From Fibrobacter sp. UBA4297 (GTDB lineage: Bacteria; Fibrobacterota; Fibrobacteria; Fibrobacterales; Fibrobacteraceae): a stretch of DNA of 33,484 nucleotides. Position 1 is the stretch's first letter. The number at the start of each line of letters is the position of its first letter. The DNA is taken from positions 1-33,484 of the forward strand of contig NZ_DGUZ01000016.1 in assembly GCF_002394865.1 (NCBI RefSeq), given 5' to 3'. Made by a program: the position numbers and the translations under genes. Shown here in pieces: positions 31,517 through 33,484 of this stretch. The notes beneath the pieces were generated by a model. It was not told the DNA's origin, did no database searches, and worked only from the letters and a program-made list of their open reading frames with translations.

Positions 31517-33475
31517 TTAATCTTTGCCAGCTCCGTAGACAACGGGGCCTTCTTCGTCATCGTCGTCGTTGCCATGTTCGGCGAGGTAAGCTTGGTATTC
31601 TTCGTCGGTCATTCCGCCTTCGTCATCTTCAGGCATGAATGACTTGCGTTCGGACTTTTTAGCGGGCTTCGGTTCTTCTTTGCGGCTTGCGCGGGCGCTG
31701 CGGTTCAAGTAGGCGATGTATTCCTCGTCCGTCATTTCGTTGCCGAAACTGTAAGAGGAGTACTTGTCTTCTTCGGGTTCTTCTTTTTCGACGGATTGAA
31801 CTGGTGCCGGAGTGGGTTCGTCCCAAGTGCTGCTGGAACTGCTATGGGATGCCGTGGTGGTCGGCTGCGCGTTGTTAGACTGCGCGGAACTTGCGTTGTT
31901 GTAGAATGCTTGGGCCTTTTGCATAAAGGCGGCAAACTCTTCATCGCTCATCTGCTGGACAGACTGCTCGTTCAAACCTTGGAATGTGCTTTCTGCACTG
32001 GAATCGTCCGAACTTTCGGTGGTCTCTTCCGTTACGGATTCTGCTTCACCGGATTCAATTTCATCTTCATCAAGATTTTCTTCTTCAAGTTCTTCGACGA
32101 GTTCATCTACCGGTTCGAATGTGTGGGCGCGTTCTTCGGAATCGTCATCGTCGTTAGCGCCGAATTCAGGAATTGAACTCTTGCTAAGCACCGGAGCTTC
32201 GTCCTCGCTAGCGGACATTTCTGCACTTTCCAAAGTTGCGGACTGCGCGGCTTCTTGAGCCGAAACAGCTTCCGTATTTTCGACCGGGGCCGCAGCGTTG
32301 GCATTTGCAGTAGCGGCATTTTGGCTCGGTGCCGTTTCTGCGTTTTCTGAAGCTGTGGGCTGCACAGGAGCTTGATCCGTTGACTGCGCGAAATCTTGTG
32401 CCGGCGCTTGTGTGTCTTCAGCGGTTGCGCTTGCGGCCTGCTGAGCACCTTCGGCGGCATCCGCTTCCGCAATCATATCGGCAAACGGATTGTCCTGCAC
32501 TTCGGAAATGTCTTCGCGACCTTCCAACATCGCGTTGAGGTCTTCTTCGGTGACATTCCTGCCGCGTTCCGTCCAAAGCACGGCTTCGCGCATCGTAGCG
32601 GCAAGGTCGCCCACGCTCTTTTCCTTGGAACGTGCAATCGCCTGGCTACGGATCGTTTCCACAAGCCCGGCCTTGACTTCGGGATCCTTGCTGAAAAACA
32701 CGGTCTCGTGCGCCATTTCGTCGGCGTACTCGGGGTTGTTCTTTTTGCGGTAAATCCAAATCGGTCCGAAAAGTTCACTCTGACGGAAAACGATATCGTC
32801 CGTCTTGATCATTTCGAGCATGGCCATGAACGTCACCGCAGCAACAATCGGGTGGCTGTCGTTGTCGAGCAAGTCTTCAAAGAGTGCGCGTCCATGTACG
32901 TTCAGGTAGTTGTTAATCGCCTGCTGGCGGTCCTGAATGGTCACATAGTCCAATTCGATGTGGTGGATCGTCTCGGAAATCTTTGTCTTTAAGCTCTTTT
33001 GGTAAGCGCGGAAAAGCTGCCAGATGTTTGCATCGGCGAGTGTGTCGTCATCGCTCTGCGTCTTTTCAAGACGCCCACGGGAATACGTTCCGAAGTTCTT
33101 CGCTTCCATTTCCTGGAGACCACTTGCGACCTGCTTGAAGCGCTGGTATTCCAACATTTCCTTCATGAGCTTTTCGCGGTCTTCGTTGTATTCCTCTTCC
33201 ATCTCCGGATCGCGTTCTTCGGCCGGGAGCAATTCCTGCACCTTGAGCGCCATCAAGCGGCTTGCCATGAACAAGAAGTCGCCCGCCTTGGAAAGGTCCG
33301 TTTCGGAATACTCGTTCACCCACTTGAGAAAGTCGTCTGCGATTTCAGCAATGGGAATCTGGTCGAGCGTCATTTCCTTTTTCTGAACGAGATAGACAAG
33401 CAAATCCATCGGCCCGTTAAACGAACCGATTTTTACTTCATAATCTTCTTGCTCAAGAGCTTCGGAATCAACCAT
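31517..33475 (-). CDS. scpA: ScpA-like condensin kleisin with long C-terminal extension
   Basis: ScpA is the kleisin of the SMC-ScpAB complex that compacts and segregates chromosomes. The N-terminal helical domain is clear: FNGPMDLLVYLVQKKEM (19-35), IPIAEIADDFLKW (40-52) and AGDFLFMASRLMALKVQELL (64-83). The winged-helix part that contacts the SMC head follows (about 205-260, HPIVAAVTFMAMLEMIKTDD and FGPIWIYR). Normal ScpA ends near 250-270 residues; this protein continues to 652 with an Ala/Glu/Ser-rich acidic region and three M-S/T-D-E-E-Y/F motifs at 509, 581 and 622. ATG 33473-33475 is the start; the upstream region is cut off by the window, so any scpB or other operon partner is not seen. 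The ScpA identity is firm; the extension's role is unknown. Confidence 0.87.
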   Translation of the reverse strand: MVDSEALEQEDYEVKIGSFNGPMDLLVYLVQKKEMTLDQIPIAEIADDFLKWVNEYSETDLSKAGDFLFMASRLMALKVQELLPAEERDPEMEEEYNEDREKLMKEMLEYQRFKQVASGLQEMEAKNFGTYSRGRLEKTQSDDDTLADANIWQLFRAYQKSLKTKISETIHHIELDYVTIQDRQQAINNYLNVHGRALFEDLLDNDSHPIVAAVTFMAMLEMIKTDDIVFRQSELFGPIWIYRKKNNPEYADEMAHETVFFSKDPEVKAGLVETIRSQAIARSKEKSVGDLAATMREAVLWTERGRNVTEEDLNAMLEGREDISEVQDNPFADMIAEADAAEGAQQAASATAEDTQAPAQDFAQSTDQAPVQPTASENAETAPSQNAATANANAAAPVENTEAVSAQEAAQSATLESAEMSASEDEAPVLSKSSIPEFGANDDDDSEERAHTFEPVDELVEELEEENLDEDEIESGEAESVTEETTESSDDSSAESTFQGLNEQSVQQMSDEEFAAFMQKAQAFYNNASSAQSNNAQPTTTASHSSSSSTWDEPTPAPVQSVEKEEPEEDKYSSYSFGNEMTDEEYIAYLNRSARASRKEEPKPAKKSERKSFMPEDDEGGMTDEEYQAYLAEHGNDDDDEEGPVVYGAGKD

Positions 33476-33484
33476 TGAACTACA

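Overview
The window reads as a chromosomal segment of a Fibrobacter-type bacterium (Fibrobacterota). Three paralogous families first defined in Fibrobacter succinogenes occur here: TIGR02145 (major paralogous domain), TIGR02147 and TIGR02172. There are also poly-serine linkers in secreted proteins, a secreted GH5 cellulase and a DUF1680 (GH127-type) glycosidase. Identification is from the sequence and recalled family features only; no database search was possible.

Layout. 1-0.7 kb: end of a PD-(D/E)XK (Rpn-like) nuclease/transposase gene. 0.7-3.7 kb: an Rrf2/IscR-like Fe-S regulator divergent from an nfnAB pair (electron-bifurcating NADH/ferredoxin:NADP+ transhydrogenase). 3.9-5.2 kb: two tandem paralogous lipoproteins. 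5.3-6.8 kb: a TIGR02147 putative regulator overlapping a six-cysteine lipoprotein gene. 6.9-8.5 kb: secreted GH5 cellulase. 8.6-8.8 kb: a candidate free-standing structured RNA (possibly 6S). 8.9-9.9 kb: a full-length Rpn-like nuclease with a 12-bp minisatellite. 10.1-11.6 kb: a second TIGR02147/lipoprotein pair. 11.9-14.6 kb: a GH127-type beta-L-arabinofuranosidase. 14.6-16.1 kb (minus): a frameshifted two-domain TIGR02145 lipoprotein. 16.1-17.0 kb: a gene-free stretch.

17.0-22.7 kb is a tight five-gene operon: DUF4956 membrane protein, HlyD-like adaptor, TolC-like outer-membrane protein, VTC-domain (polyphosphate-polymerase-like) protein and a lamin-tail-domain lipoprotein. The genes touch or overlap, and a strong terminator ends the unit. 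I rate this the best candidate for an undescribed envelope system: a VTC/DUF4956 module wired to its own trans-envelope conduit. 22.9-28.0 kb is a second export operon: TolC, HlyD and two ABC-2 permeases, with no ATPase gene. 28.2-28.9 kb encodes a YugP-like zinc membrane peptidase. 29.1-31.5 kb holds two APH-fold kinases (TIGR02172) and a GNAT acetyltransferase. 31.5-33.5 kb (minus) encodes ScpA with an unusually long acidic C-terminal extension.

By eye, the lipoprotein/TIGR02147 stretch (3.8-6.8 kb), the TIGR02145 gene with its flank (14.6-16.9 kb) and the kinase/GNAT stretch (29-31.5 kb) are AT-richer than the nfn, DUF4956 and exporter operons. This is consistent with lineage-specific accessory genes set into a core background. 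Small palindromic elements of the GTCATTCC type lie between several genes.
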